The notes beneath the pieces are model-generated. The model did not search any database. It was not told where the DNA came from and saw only the letters and a list, made by a program, of their open reading frames with translations. Positions 16,938-26,083 of a stretch of 64,000 nucleotides of DNA are shown here, in pieces; position 1 is the first letter of the stretch, and each line of letters begins with the position of its first letter. The DNA is from Luteolibacter ambystomatis (GTDB taxonomy: Bacteria; Verrucomicrobiota; Verrucomicrobiia; Verrucomicrobiales; Akkermansiaceae): positions 2,170,001 to 2,234,000 of the forward strand of contig NZ_CP073100.1 of assembly GCF_018137965.1 (NCBI RefSeq). Reading direction: 5' to 3'. A program made the translations under genes and the position numbers.

Positions 16938-17966
16938 GTGAAGACCCTTCTCGCCATCGAATCGTCCTGTGATGAAACCGCCGTGTCCATCGTGCGCGGC
17001 GAGGATGGCGCGCCCACGGAGATCCTCGCGTCCGAGATTTCCTCACAGATCGAGTTGCACCGCGTGCACGGTGGCGTGGTGCCGGAACTGGCTTCACGGA
17101 ATCACTCGCTGAGATTGAGACCGCTGGTCGAGCAGGCATTGGATCACGCGAAGCTGAAGGTGGCGGACATCGATGCCTTTGCCGCCACCACCGGCCCCGG
17201 TCTCGCTTCTTCGCTGCTCATCGGCAGCACCGCCGCCAAGGCACTCGCCTGCGCGACGGGCAAGCCATTCCTCGCCATCAATCATCTCGAAGGCCACCTG
17301 CTCTCGCCCTTCGTCGCCGAGACCCGCGTGCCACCGCATCTCGCGCTGATCGTTTCCGGCGGCCACACGCTGCTGTTGGAGGTGAAAGGTCCGGGCCAGT
17401 ACCGCAAGCTCGGCGGCACCCGCGACGACGCTGCGGGTGAGGCCTACGACAAGGTCGGCAAGATGCTCGGCCTCCCCTATCCCGGCGGTCCGGAGATCGA
17501 AAAGATCGCACACGAGGGTGATCCCTCCACCTTCGACTTCCCACGCTCGATGCTGCACGATCCGCATCACGATTTCTCCTTCTCCGGTCTGAAGACCGCC
17601 GTGCTCTACACGCTCCAAGGACTCGGCGAACCCTTGGAGGTCATTCAGGATCGCCGGACCGTCGCGAACCTCTCCGCCTCCTTCCAACAGGCCGTCATCG
17701 AAATCCTTGTCGGCAAGACCATCAAGGCCGCCCGCAGGCACGGCCTCAAGCTCATCGCCCTCTCCGGCGGAGTGAGCCTGAACCGCACGCTGCGCGAGGC
17801 CTTCGAAGCCGCCTGCCGGAAGCACGGCTTCCGCCTCGCCGTGGCTCCACCCGCGATGTGTACGGACAATGCGGCGATGATCGCCTTCGCCGCGCTGCTG
17901 AGACATCTCGGCGGCGAGTCGAGCCCCTTGGACGCGGACATCGATCCAAACCTGCGGCTGGCATGA
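16938..17966 (+). CDS. tsaD: tRNA N6-threonylcarbamoyladenosine transferase subunit TsaD
   Basis: 342 residues from GTG 16938. TsaD transfers threonylcarbamoyl to A37 of ANN-decoding tRNAs. It shows the ASKHA phosphate loop ESSCDETA, the metal-binding NHLEGH motif (His116, His120), IVSGGHTLL, the DDAAGEAYDKVGKMLGL signature, FSFSGLKTAV and the late ALSGGVSLN and TDNAAM motifs. The open frame extends to 16863, but those residues are translated CCACGAAT repeat, so the GTG that begins KTLLAIESSCDE is the better start. Confidence 0.97.
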   Translation: MKTLLAIESSCDETAVSIVRGEDGAPTEILASEISSQIELHRVHGGVVPELASRNHSLRLRPLVEQALDHAKLKVADIDAFAATTGPGLASSLLIGSTAAKALACATGKPFLAINHLEGHLLSPFVAETRVPPHLALIVSGGHTLLLEVKGPGQYRKLGGTRDDAAGEAYDKVGKMLGLPYPGGPEIEKIAHEGDPSTFDFPRSMLHDPHHDFSFSGLKTAVLYTLQGLGEPLEVIQDRRTVANLSASFQQAVIEILVGKTIKAARRHGLKLIALSGGVSLNRTLREAFEAACRKHGFRLAVAPPAMCTDNAAMIAFAALLRHLGGESSPLDADIDPNLRLA

Positions 17967-17989
17967 TGGGCCATTGGCTCACACTCCGA

Positions 17990-18087
17990 TGATTCTGAGA
18001 AGGGACCACTCGTAAAGGCCGGGGACGCCGTCTTTCTTTGCCCCGGCAGGGGCAAAGAAAGAATCATGAGCGCTCCCTTCAGAATCA
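17990..18087. repeat. Nested palindrome (~100 bp)
   Basis: The outer inverted repeat TGATTCTGAGAAGGGA (17990-18005) and TCCCTTCAGAATCA (18074-18087) encloses a perfect 14-bp hairpin TCTTTCTTTGCCCC/GGGGCAAAGAAAGA (18031-18062, loop GGCA). It lies between tsaD and the HAD gene. It could act as a terminator for tsaD, but it has no T tract and looks like a small mobile palindrome. Confidence 0.7.
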
Positions 18088-18156
18088 GGAGCGGCATGAT
18101 GTCACCTCTTCCCCATTGACCCGGGGGACAGGGTGGGGTTTTCTTTGCAGAACGTC

Positions 18157-18789
18157 ATGGCCTACCGCACCTTCATCTTCGACTTCGACGGCACGCTCGC
18201 CGACACGCTCGAAGAATCCCGATTGATATACAATCGCATGGCCCCCGACTACGGCCTGCGGGAAGTGGGCCAGGATGAACTCCATCACCTGCGCCACCTG
18301 TCTCTAAAGGAACTGCTCGACCACCTCGACATTCCGAAGCGCCGCGTCCCTTCCCTGCTCGCCCGCGGAACCGCGCTGATGCGTGCGAATATCTCGAAGC
18401 TCCAACTCATCCCCGGCATGGCGGAGGTCCTGCCACAACTCCGCAGCCGCACCCGCAGCTTCGGCATCCTCACTTCAAATGCCACGGCGAACGTCGATCT
18501 CTTCCTGCGCGCCCACGGCCTGCGCGACCTGTTCGATTTCATCTCCTCCACCTCGAAACTCACCGGCAAAGCCAAGCACCTGCGCGCGATCCGCAAGACC
18601 TTCTCGCTCGATGCGGATGAGATGATCTACGTGGGGGACGAGATCCGCGACATCAAGGCCTCGAAGAAAGCCGGTGTGCCGGTGGCCGCAGTGACGTGGG
18701 GATTCAATTCCGCGGAATCTCTGGCCGGTGAATCCCCGGAACACATCCTCACCCGCCCGGACGAGTTCCTGGGCCTCGCCGGAGCCTGA
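18157..18789 (+). CDS. HAD-superfamily hydrolase (phosphoglycolate phosphatase-like)
   Basis: 210 residues from MAYRTFIFDFDGTLADT. HAD motif I DFDGT has nucleophile Asp9 and acid Asp11. A helical cap (about 15-85) follows. Motif II is in GILTSNA, motif III is the Lys in SKLTGKAKHL, and motif IV is in YVGDEIRDIKASKKAGV. The small C1-type helical cap suggests a soluble phosphatase of the Gph/PGP kind acting on a small phosphate ester. A GTG at 18133 with a GGGGGACAGGG site before it is an alternative start. Confidence 0.92.
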   Translation: MAYRTFIFDFDGTLADTLEESRLIYNRMAPDYGLREVGQDELHHLRHLSLKELLDHLDIPKRRVPSLLARGTALMRANISKLQLIPGMAEVLPQLRSRTRSFGILTSNATANVDLFLRAHGLRDLFDFISSTSKLTGKAKHLRAIRKTFSLDADEMIYVGDEIRDIKASKKAGVPVAAVTWGFNSAESLAGESPEHILTRPDEFLGLAGA

Positions 18790-18940
18790 GTGCAACCCGG
18801 ACGGATGCGCACGCCATTCGGCAATATGAGGACTGTCGTCCCATCTCCGCCGTGAATGTACCCCGGCGGCGGCGCCATCGGTCCGGGATTGTCTCGCGCA
18901 CGATTGACACATCCGCGCCGCTCCTCCAAAACCTGCGCCC

Positions 18941-20095
18941 ATGACGGAACCCGCCGCCCCGACTCCTTCCCCCGCTTCCCCGGCTCCCAGCGCCACGGTT
19001 GCTCCGTCCGCTCCCGCTCCGGCACCGGTGGCTCCTCCCGTGGTGGTTCCTGCGGCTGCTCCTGTCGTGGAAGCACCCAAGCCCGCCGCCTCCCCGGCCG
19101 TGCTGGTGCTCGGCTTCATCATCATGGCACTGCTCGGCGCGATTCTCGCGGTCAACCTCAAGCCGAAGGCCACCACCCCCGAAACCTCCTCGGACATCGC
19201 TGCCCGCATCAAGAAGGACAGCGAGGCCCTTATTTCGATGAACAGCCGCTCGCAGGGCCAGATCACCGAGCGCGACTCGCAGCTTCTCTCGAAGACCAAG
19301 GAGATCATCGATCTCGAGCGCACCAATCAGGTCCTGATGTCCCAGTACGCCACCGCCAAGGCGGATCTCGAGCGCGCTCTGGCCAACAGCGGCTCCATCG
19401 ACATCACCAAGCGCCAGCTCAGCGACGCGCTCAAGCAGGTGGATGGCCTGACCTCCGACCTCGCGAAAGTCCGTGCCGAGCTCGCCTCCTACGCCAACCG
19501 CCCTGACCCCGGTGACGTGAGCGACCTCCAGCGCCGTCTCGATGAGGCGCTCCGCGCGAAGGGCTTTTACGAAACCAAAGCGAAGGAATTGGAAATCAAG
19601 CTCGCCTCGCTGACCGCCCAGCCCGCCGCGCCATCGCGTCTCTTCGCTGCCAGCGAGAACGAACTGCTCCCGAATGCCGTCGCCCTCTTCCGCGGCTTGC
19701 GCGAATTGGAGGGCCGCAGCGACAGTGAGATTCTCGCGGCCTACACCGGCTTCAGCCAGACCTTCGGTGCCGCCGTGGTTTCGAACGTCAATTTCCCCAC
19801 CGGCTCCAGCACCCCATCCCCGGCGGACGATGATGCGCTCCGCGCCAAGGTTCGCACGGAACCGGATGACGGCCTGCTGCTGGTCGTCGGCTACGCTTCC
19901 AAAACCGGAAACGTGGACGACAACCGCACTCTGTCCTCCAACCGTGCCACCGCCGTGGCCAACTCCCTCGATGCGGCCAAGCTGCCCGGCCAGAAGGTCC
20001 AGGCCGTCTATCTCGGCCAGACCGACCGCTTCGGCAGCAGCCGCCCGGAGCGCAACCAGATCTGCGAAGTCTGGCACATCCGCACCAAGAACTGA
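18941..20095 (+). CDS. Membrane-anchored coiled-coil protein with OmpA-like C-terminal domain
   Basis: 384 residues. An Ala/Pro/Val-rich cytoplasmic N-terminus (1-50) precedes a single membrane helix (about 52-72, AVLVLGFIIMALLGAILAV). A long coiled coil follows (about 85-225, IKKDSEALISMN to LEIKLASL). The C-terminal domain (about 235-384) includes LLLVVGYASKTG, DNRTLSSNRATAVANSL and YLGQTDRFG, resembling the OmpA/MotB peptidoglycan-binding fold (G-[YH]-[AT]-x-x-x-G, LSxxRAxxV). It probably tethers the inner membrane to peptidoglycan. The next small membrane gene follows after 59 bp. Confidence 0.8.
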   Translation: MTEPAAPTPSPASPAPSATVAPSAPAPAPVAPPVVVPAAAPVVEAPKPAASPAVLVLGFIIMALLGAILAVNLKPKATTPETSSDIAARIKKDSEALISMNSRSQGQITERDSQLLSKTKEIIDLERTNQVLMSQYATAKADLERALANSGSIDITKRQLSDALKQVDGLTSDLAKVRAELASYANRPDPGDVSDLQRRLDEALRAKGFYETKAKELEIKLASLTAQPAAPSRLFAASENELLPNAVALFRGLRELEGRSDSEILAAYTGFSQTFGAAVVSNVNFPTGSSTPSPADDDALRAKVRTEPDDGLLLVVGYASKTGNVDDNRTLSSNRATAVANSLDAAKLPGQKVQAVYLGQTDRFGSSRPERNQICEVWHIRTKN

Positions 20096-20154
20096 GGGCA
20101 TCCCCCCGGTCTTGATATTTGACTATTGGGCCTGATTCAGGCATCTGAAACATC

Positions 20155-20487
20155 GTGCCGGGGCTTTCCGAACACGATCTGCGGAGGATGCTGGACGCGC
20201 GTGATCGCGACCAAGCCGCCAAACTGCGCCGCCAGGGTCGCTACGCCACTCCCATCTTCCTTGGAGGAATTCTGGCCGTCGCGATCTGGTTTGGCATCGT
20301 CGTGATACGAAACGACGCCGCGAATGCTTCCGATCCCGCGCCCGCGGAAAAACCGGTGTCTCCCCCGGCACAAGATGCCAACTCCGATGGCATGCCCGGC
20401 CTGGGAGACCTGAAGCTCGAAAAGAGCGATCTCAAATTCGCCCACGATCTCAAGGATTTCATCGCGCCGGACGCACCGAAGAAGTAG
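20155..20487 (+). CDS. Small single-pass membrane protein, unknown
   Basis: 110 residues with a GTG start. A basic N-terminal helix (LSEHDLRRMLDARDRDQAAK) is followed by one membrane span (about 33-52, PIFLGGILAVAIWFGIVVI) and a Pro/Asp-rich periplasmic tail. It shares strand and spacing with the OmpA-like gene upstream and may be co-transcribed with it. No family recognised. Confidence 0.65.
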   Translation: MPGLSEHDLRRMLDARDRDQAAKLRRQGRYATPIFLGGILAVAIWFGIVVIRNDAANASDPAPAEKPVSPPAQDANSDGMPGLGDLKLEKSDLKFAHDLKDFIAPDAPKK

Positions 20488-20492
20488 TCCAA

Positions 20493-20602
20493 TGTAGTCG
20501 AAAGCTCTGCTTTCGATCCGGGGGGGCCACTTCCGATGGGCGGAGACCATTGGGCCGAACGACGTTCCCCATCGCAGAGGGAAAGCAGAGCTTCCCCCTA
20601 CA
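20493..20602 (+). repeat. Three-hairpin dispersed repeat, copy B
   Basis: 110 bp with the same TGTAGTCGAAAGC start and GCTTCCCCCTACA end. The middle hairpin has diverged in this copy. It exactly fills the gap between two convergent genes, starting 5 bp after one stop and ending 1 bp before the other. Confidence 0.85.
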
Positions 20603-20603
20603 T

Positions 20604-21752
20604 TTACCTCCCGAAATCCATCGGCCCGAGCAGGGTCATGTACCACTGCCAGATCTTCCAGCCGCCGAACATCCACGTCACCGCGCCAAGCGCGAGAAAC
20701 GGCCCGAACGGCAGCGGCCGGCCGAAACCAATCCGCGCGATCAACGCCAGCACCGTCGCGAAAATCGACGCACTGAACACGGTGAAAAACACCCCGGTCC
20801 AGCCGAAGAATGCTCCGATCATGCCGAGCAACGGCGGATCGCCCATGCCCATCGCCTCGCGCGGGATCACCGCACGCGTTGCAGTCCCTTCCATCGAACG
20901 GATATCCAGGAACGGCTTCACCGTGCCATCTGGCAGCTCGAACTCCAGTTCACGCACCGTAAGCTGGCCGCCGCCGATCTCGTTGCCATCAATCAGGATG
21001 GACTTCGCATCGAGAATGAGGCGGTCGGTCTTTCGGGAGAAAATGTCCCACCACTGGGTCATCTCGCCATCGATGATGAATTCCATCGGCGCGTCATCGC
21101 CCTCCCCTTCCTGCACCTTCCATGCCACGGCGGAGTTGAACTTCTTGTCGAGGCGGCCGAACGCGAGCTTGCCGAGTTCCACCACCGCACGCAGGCCGAT
21201 GTAGCCGGCAGCGAGACCAATTCCCGCCTGTTTCAGCCCATCCAGCCACGTCATGCCCGGGGTGCCGGGAAGCGCCGCCAGCTTCGGCCACAACACGCAT
21301 GCCACGAATCCGAATGCCGTCCCCGCCCAGGTCAGCCCGGTCGGGATGATCATGTGCTCCACATCGATGAAGGTGATCGAAACCAGCAGTGCCAGCAGGA
21401 TCCATAGGAACGGCACCGCCACCGCACCATCCACGCCCTTGCGGGTGAAGACGATCCACGCGGCCGTGAACAGCAGCGCCGTCAACAGCTCGACCAGGAA
21501 ATAGCGCACCGGGATGCGGCACTTGCAATCCGCGCAGCGGCCCCGCAGCAGCAGCCAACTGAACAGCGGAATGTTCCGCTTCAACGGGATCGGGCTCTTG
21601 CACTTCGGGCAGAACGAGCGCTTCGGCTCGTTCACCGACAGGCCCAACGGCACGCGGTAGATGACGACGTTCAGGAAGGAACCGATGCACGACCCGACAA
21701 GAAACGCCGGAATCAGCCAGAGCCAGTGGTCGAAAGGAGGATAGAAAGGCAA
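20604..21752 (-). CDS. Prepilin peptidase (type IV leader peptidase, A24 family)
   Basis: 382 residues if started at TTG 21752. It has the N-terminal GSFLNVVIYRVP motif and the cytoplasmic zinc site Cys48/Cys51...Cys73/Cys76 (CPKC, CADC). The two catalytic aspartates are at Asp130 (FIDVEHMIIP) and in GMGDPPLLG. Several membrane spans are present. It cleaves and N-methylates type IV pilin-like precursors. An extra ~100-residue soluble segment (about 200-300) between the two Asp motifs is longer than in most A24 enzymes. The frame is open to an ATG at 21893, but those residues come from the inverted repeat at 21827. Confidence 0.9.
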   Translation of the reverse strand: MPFYPPFDHWLWLIPAFLVGSCIGSFLNVVIYRVPLGLSVNEPKRSFCPKCKSPIPLKRNIPLFSWLLLRGRCADCKCRIPVRYFLVELLTALLFTAAWIVFTRKGVDGAVAVPFLWILLALLVSITFIDVEHMIIPTGLTWAGTAFGFVACVLWPKLAALPGTPGMTWLDGLKQAGIGLAAGYIGLRAVVELGKLAFGRLDKKFNSAVAWKVQEGEGDDAPMEFIIDGEMTQWWDIFSRKTDRLILDAKSILIDGNEIGGGQLTVRELEFELPDGTVKPFLDIRSMEGTATRAVIPREAMGMGDPPLLGMIGAFFGWTGVFFTVFSASIFATVLALIARIGFGRPLPFGPFLALGAVTWMFGGWKIWQWYMTLLGPMDFGR

Positions 21753-21826
21753 GGTGACCCTATTCAACGGACTGGAGGAACCGTGCCAAGCGTGAAGTTC
21801 CGCGAAGGGGCGGTTCGGACAAGGAG

Positions 21827-22004
21827 AACCACGGATTTCACGGATTGAACGGATTTGATTAAGTAGCGATGGATCGCAGGTTTCTGATTTCAAAATTCAT
21901 TCTTCAATCTGCGCCATCAGCGAAATCTGCGGTTAGACCTTATTTTGATCTCCGGGCTGCTTTCGCTCGCCTCCAATCCGTTCAATCCATGTAATCCGTG
22001 GTTT
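21827..22004. repeat. Inverted repeat of the CCACGGATTTCACGGATT type
   Basis: Left arm 21827-21856 (AACCACGGATTTCACGGATT, then GAACGGATTT) and right arm 21975-22004 (AATCCGTTCAATCC, then ATGTAATCCGTGGTTT) are reverse complements around a ~118-bp spacer. It lies between the divergent prepilin peptidase and cca genes, and both frames extend into it. Confidence 0.85.
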
Positions 22005-22036
22005 CAAATGCTGCGGTACGATTGAACACTCCCACC

Positions 22037-23362
22037 ATGCCCGCCCGCTCCGCCGCCACCTCTGTCGCCCGTCGTCTCATCGATGCCGGGCACACCGCGT
22101 TGTTCGCGGGCGGCTGCGTGCGCGATGGTCTGTTAGGCAAGACGCCGAAGGACTACGATGTGGCCACTTCCGCCACACCCGCACAAGTGTTGGCCCTTTT
22201 CCCCGGCTCGAACGAGGTCGGCGCGCACTTCGGGGTGGTAATCGTGAAACAGGACGGCATCCACATCGAGGTGGCCACCTTCCGAACGGACGGCAGCTAC
22301 AAGGATGGTCGACGTCCGGAGACAGTCGAGTTCTCCACCCCGCCGGAAGACGCGCAACGCCGTGACTTCACCGTCAACGGTCTGTTCCAGAATCCGGAAA
22401 CGAATGAGATCATCGACTATGTCGGCGGCCTTGCGGATTTGGAAACGCGGACCCTTCGCGCGATCGGCACGCCGGGTGACCGCTTCGGCGAGGATGCGCT
22501 GCGGCTGTTGCGCGCGGTCCGTTTCGCCACCGTGCTCGGCTTCGAAATCGAGCCGGTCACCTGGCAGGCTGTTTGCGATCACGCCGATGATCTCGCGAAG
22601 ATCTCCCCGGAGCGCATCCGCGATGAATTCTCGAAACTCATCACCGCCCCCGCACGCCGCCGTGGCCTGGAGTTGCTCGTGGACTCAGGCTTGATCCGCC
22701 ACATCGTGCCTGAGGTGCTCGCGCTCATCGGCTGCGAGCAACCTCCGCAGTGGCATCCGGAAGGCGATGTCTACACGCACACCCGCATCATGCTGGAGAT
22801 GCTGCCTGCGGATGCCTCGCTGGAGCTTTGCCTCGCCGTGCTGCTGCATGACATCGCGAAGCCGCCGACCTTCACCATCGATCCGGAAGAAAACCGTATC
22901 CGCTTCAATGGTCACGACGCGCTCGGCGCGGAGATGGCGGAGGACATCCTCCGCCGCCTGAAGTATCCGAATGATGTCATCGACGCCGTCGTGCCGATGG
23001 TCGCGCGCCACATGCAGTTCATGAACGTGCAGAAGATGCGCGTGGCGAAGCTAAAGCGCTTCATGGCCAGCACGGAGTTCGAGGACGAGCTCGAGCTTCA
23101 CCGCGTCGATTGCGCCTCCTCGAACGGCTTCACCGACAACTACGAGTTCCTCCTGGAAAAGCGCGCCGAGTTCGCCTCCCAGCCGCTGATCCCGCCACCA
23201 CTCGTCAGCGGCCGCGACCTCCTCGCCATGGGCCTGAAGCCCGGACCGCAGTTCAAGGAATGGCTGGAAGCGATTGAAACCGAGCAACTGGAAGGCCGCA
23301 TCACCGAACGCGGGGAGGCTCTCAACCTGCTTCATGAATTGACGGAAAAGTCCAGAAATTGA
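22037..23362 (+). CDS. cca: CCA tRNA nucleotidyltransferase (poly A polymerase family, with HD domain)
   Basis: 441 residues from MPARSAAT. The class II nucleotidyltransferase core shows GGCVRDGLLGKTPKDYDVAT, with the metal-binding Asp39 and Asp41, then RRDFTVNGLF and the RxxRF helix LLRAVRFATVLGFEIEP. A C-terminal HD-type domain includes CLAVLLHDIAKPPTF. It adds or repairs the 3' CCA of tRNAs, or only part of it if paired with a separate enzyme. The tRNA-Ser gene in this window encodes its own CCA, so repair may be the main role. Confidence 0.95.
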   Translation: MPARSAATSVARRLIDAGHTALFAGGCVRDGLLGKTPKDYDVATSATPAQVLALFPGSNEVGAHFGVVIVKQDGIHIEVATFRTDGSYKDGRRPETVEFSTPPEDAQRRDFTVNGLFQNPETNEIIDYVGGLADLETRTLRAIGTPGDRFGEDALRLLRAVRFATVLGFEIEPVTWQAVCDHADDLAKISPERIRDEFSKLITAPARRRGLELLVDSGLIRHIVPEVLALIGCEQPPQWHPEGDVYTHTRIMLEMLPADASLELCLAVLLHDIAKPPTFTIDPEENRIRFNGHDALGAEMAEDILRRLKYPNDVIDAVVPMVARHMQFMNVQKMRVAKLKRFMASTEFEDELELHRVDCASSNGFTDNYEFLLEKRAEFASQPLIPPPLVSGRDLLAMGLKPGPQFKEWLEAIETEQLEGRITERGEALNLLHELTEKSRN

Positions 23363-25869
23363 CAAGTCATCCCAAATCCCGCGTAAAATGCGGCGTGTTT
23401 AGGTTGTATGCAAATCCCGTGGTGCGGGTGGCGGCCTGCTGCGCCCTCGTATCGTCCGTCCATGCCGCCCCGGAAGGCCTTGATCTCTCGAAGGCCTGGT
23501 CTTCGCAGTCCCCTCTCCCATCCGAACTCGATGACACCGGACGCACCGCCATCGCGAAAATGGCCGCCGCCTACCCGGCCCGCACGGTGAAGCCGAATGG
23601 CAAGGGCGTGAAGGAAGAGGACCTGATCAAGGCCTTCAACGACATCCGTACCACTTTCGGTTTTTTCGGCGAAGGCCGCCGCATCGAGGTGGATGACGAA
23701 TCCGCCAAGCCCCGGCCCGCTCCGGCTGCCGCGGGTGTGAACAGCGATCTTGTCGGTGCCGTCGATGCCCTCTCGAAGCTCTACGCGGGCTGCAATCCCG
23801 ATCAGGCCGCCCGTGCCGAGGCACTCTACAAGGAGCTGATGGAACTGTGGCTCAAGTCGGCACCGAAACCCGGCGACAAGGTCCGCTGGATGGGCAATGG
23901 CTATGCATGGCGTGCGCGTGGTCCGGCCCTGCTCGGCATGCTCCACACCTTGCCACCGGAATTGCGCGACCGCACGGCAGCAACCATCGCGCTGATCTCC
24001 GGCGGCGAGTGGTTGTTCCGCGAAAAGCCCGAGACCTCCACGGACATCGCGCTCAACTACTATCCCACCATGTTCGCGGCGATCGGTGCGATGAGTGATC
24101 CCGCGTTGAAATGGCAGTATCTGCAAGGTGTGCGCCGCGGGCTGGATCTCACACTGCTGGGGAACGAGCCGGTGTCCCCGGATGGCGGCATCATCCATCA
24201 TGAGGGTCATCACATTTCGTACGCCTCCTATAGTTTCGGGCCGATCCTTACCCACGAGACCAATCTTGCACGGGCGGGTTTCACCAGTTCCTACAGCACG
24301 CAGGCATTGGCACGGCTGAAACTCGCTGTCGATGCCTGGGCGTGGACCACCCTCGCCGGACAGGTCCCGCCGGTGTTCCAACTCCGCCCCGCACCCATCT
24401 GGAACAACTCGAAGCCCCCGGGTGACGAACCCGGTCTCACCATCGACTTCGCCAGGCGCGTGGCCGAACTCGAAGCCGCAGGCCGGGGCGAGCCGGACAT
24501 CTCGAAAATCACCGATATGGCCCGCGTCGCCGGATCGAAGACCTATGGCCATATCGACCGCGTGCCAGCGGCATGGAAGGACCTGATGACACCGGACAAC
24601 ACCCGTCCGCTCACCGGCCATCGCCCCTTCCCCGTCATGGGAGCCGCGATCCATCGTCGCGATGACTGGACGGTGGTGGTACGCGGCGCGAACCGTTCGT
24701 GGCGCGGGGCCGAAGTCTACGCCGGTCCGGAGTGGCCGGGTGCCTACATGGATGAGATCATGCAAGGTGCGCTCTTCATTTTCTCCAAGGGTGCCAATGG
24801 CGCGCCCCCCAACGTGGTCGACAGCGGCTACGGGACCGATGGCTATGATCCGAACAAGGTGCCGAATGCGTCGTCCGTGCAAATGGACAACGTCGCGCGC
24901 GCCGGCCGTGGCAATCCGGACTACATGGGCTCCGATGCCAAACAAGGTGGCGGCGTGGACCTGGATGGCAATGGCATGTGGGCATGGGCACCCTCCTATT
25001 GCCGCAAGAGCGCATTCTTCTTCGGCAACCGCATCACGCTGGTGACGCGCGATCTCACCATGAAGGGCGAAGTGACAACCGGACTCATTCAAACCCGGCT
25101 CGCCGATCCCCTCGTCTCCCCGTTGCTGATCGATGGCACCGCCCGCACCGCCGATGGTGATGCCACGCTCTCCGGCAAGACCGCCCACACCTTTCTGGAT
25201 GACAAGGGCACTGGTTACTTCGTGCCCGCCGGAAACCCGGACATCAAAATCCACCGCAGCCTCCAGCAATATACCTACGCCATCCCCGCCAATCTCAAGT
25301 CCGGGCTCGATCCCAAAGCGCAACCTCCGCTCAAGAACCGCAAGGACCTTGCTGCCGCGCTGCCGAACTACACGCCCACCCAGGCCGCGTTTTCCACCGC
25401 ATGGTTCGACCATGGCAAGGACCCGCAAGGTGCCTCCTGCACCTTTACCGTACTGGTGAAAACCACCGCAGAAGATCTTGAGAAATTCGCGGCCACAATG
25501 ACCGGAAAAACCCCGCCCTTCGCCCTCGTCACCAGCAACAGCCTGCATGATTTCCGTGACGTCGCCACCGGCACGCGTTGCGTCGCCACCTTCGTGGACA
25601 ATGCCGCCTTCGAACCGGATGGCATCGTCTCCGTGAACCGTCCCGCCACGGTGATGTGGACCCACAAAAACCAAAAGCTCAGCGCCTCCCTGGGATCGAC
25701 CGACCTCAAGGATACGCGCTCTTTCGAGATCGCCCTGGAGGGTAAATGGCTCGCGGATGGCCCCTTGCCGGAAGGTGCCACTCTCACACCGGAGGGCGCG
25801 CGGACGCGCCTCGACATTCCCTACCGGAACCAAACCGCGGTGAAATTCGCGCTGAAGCGACCAATGTAG
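23359..25869 (+). CDS. Secreted polysaccharide lyase, family 8-like (chondroitin ABC lyase type)
   Basis: 836 residues. A signal peptide (RVAACCALVSSVHAAPEG) is followed by an alpha-toroid N-terminal half with PDGGIIHHEGHHISY (His281 to Tyr288). This resembles the RHEGNYPGYSF catalytic motif of chondroitin ABC lyase, and Tyr291-Ser-Phe follows. The C-terminal half is a beta-sandwich (ARTADGDATLSGKTAHTF and similar). It should eliminate uronate-containing glycans such as chondroitin or hyaluronan outside the cell. TTG 23359 overlaps the cca stop; GTG 23395 is an alternative start. Its last Met and stop codon lie in repeat copy C. Confidence 0.8.
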   Translation: MTSHPKSRVKCGVFRLYANPVVRVAACCALVSSVHAAPEGLDLSKAWSSQSPLPSELDDTGRTAIAKMAAAYPARTVKPNGKGVKEEDLIKAFNDIRTTFGFFGEGRRIEVDDESAKPRPAPAAAGVNSDLVGAVDALSKLYAGCNPDQAARAEALYKELMELWLKSAPKPGDKVRWMGNGYAWRARGPALLGMLHTLPPELRDRTAATIALISGGEWLFREKPETSTDIALNYYPTMFAAIGAMSDPALKWQYLQGVRRGLDLTLLGNEPVSPDGGIIHHEGHHISYASYSFGPILTHETNLARAGFTSSYSTQALARLKLAVDAWAWTTLAGQVPPVFQLRPAPIWNNSKPPGDEPGLTIDFARRVAELEAAGRGEPDISKITDMARVAGSKTYGHIDRVPAAWKDLMTPDNTRPLTGHRPFPVMGAAIHRRDDWTVVVRGANRSWRGAEVYAGPEWPGAYMDEIMQGALFIFSKGANGAPPNVVDSGYGTDGYDPNKVPNASSVQMDNVARAGRGNPDYMGSDAKQGGGVDLDGNGMWAWAPSYCRKSAFFFGNRITLVTRDLTMKGEVTTGLIQTRLADPLVSPLLIDGTARTADGDATLSGKTAHTFLDDKGTGYFVPAGNPDIKIHRSLQQYTYAIPANLKSGLDPKAQPPLKNRKDLAAALPNYTPTQAAFSTAWFDHGKDPQGASCTFTVLVKTTAEDLEKFAATMTGKTPPFALVTSNSLHDFRDVATGTRCVATFVDNAAFEPDGIVSVNRPATVMWTHKNQKLSASLGSTDLKDTRSFEIALEGKWLADGPLPEGATLTPEGARTRLDIPYRNQTAVKFALKRPM

Positions 25870-25977
25870 TCGAAAGCTCCGCTTTCGAATCGTTTCCGCC
25901 AGCTCCAGTTGGCGGTGGCATATTGGGCCGAACGACCACCATCCACGAAGAGGGGAAAGCTGAAGCTTCCCCCTACA
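25865..25977 (+). repeat. Three-hairpin dispersed repeat, copy C
   Basis: 113 bp, TGTAGTCGAAAGCTCCGC to GAAGCTTCCCCCTACA, with an intact middle hairpin CCGCCAGCTCCAGTTGGCGG. The TAG inside its opening TGTAG is the stop codon of the polysaccharide lyase gene. Confidence 0.9.
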
Positions 25978-26083
25978 TTGCGGGCCCGACTGACTTTTTC
26001 TCGCGGGAATGTCCATTTTCCGCGCGCCCGTTCGTCGCTATGGTGAAGCCGATGCCTGATGCACGGTAACATTCCCAGACACC

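Noticed and set aside
23332..26016. 894-codon minus-strand frame across the polysaccharide lyase
   Set aside because: Antisense to a signal-peptide-bearing enzyme; it begins in the dispersed repeat and has no motif.
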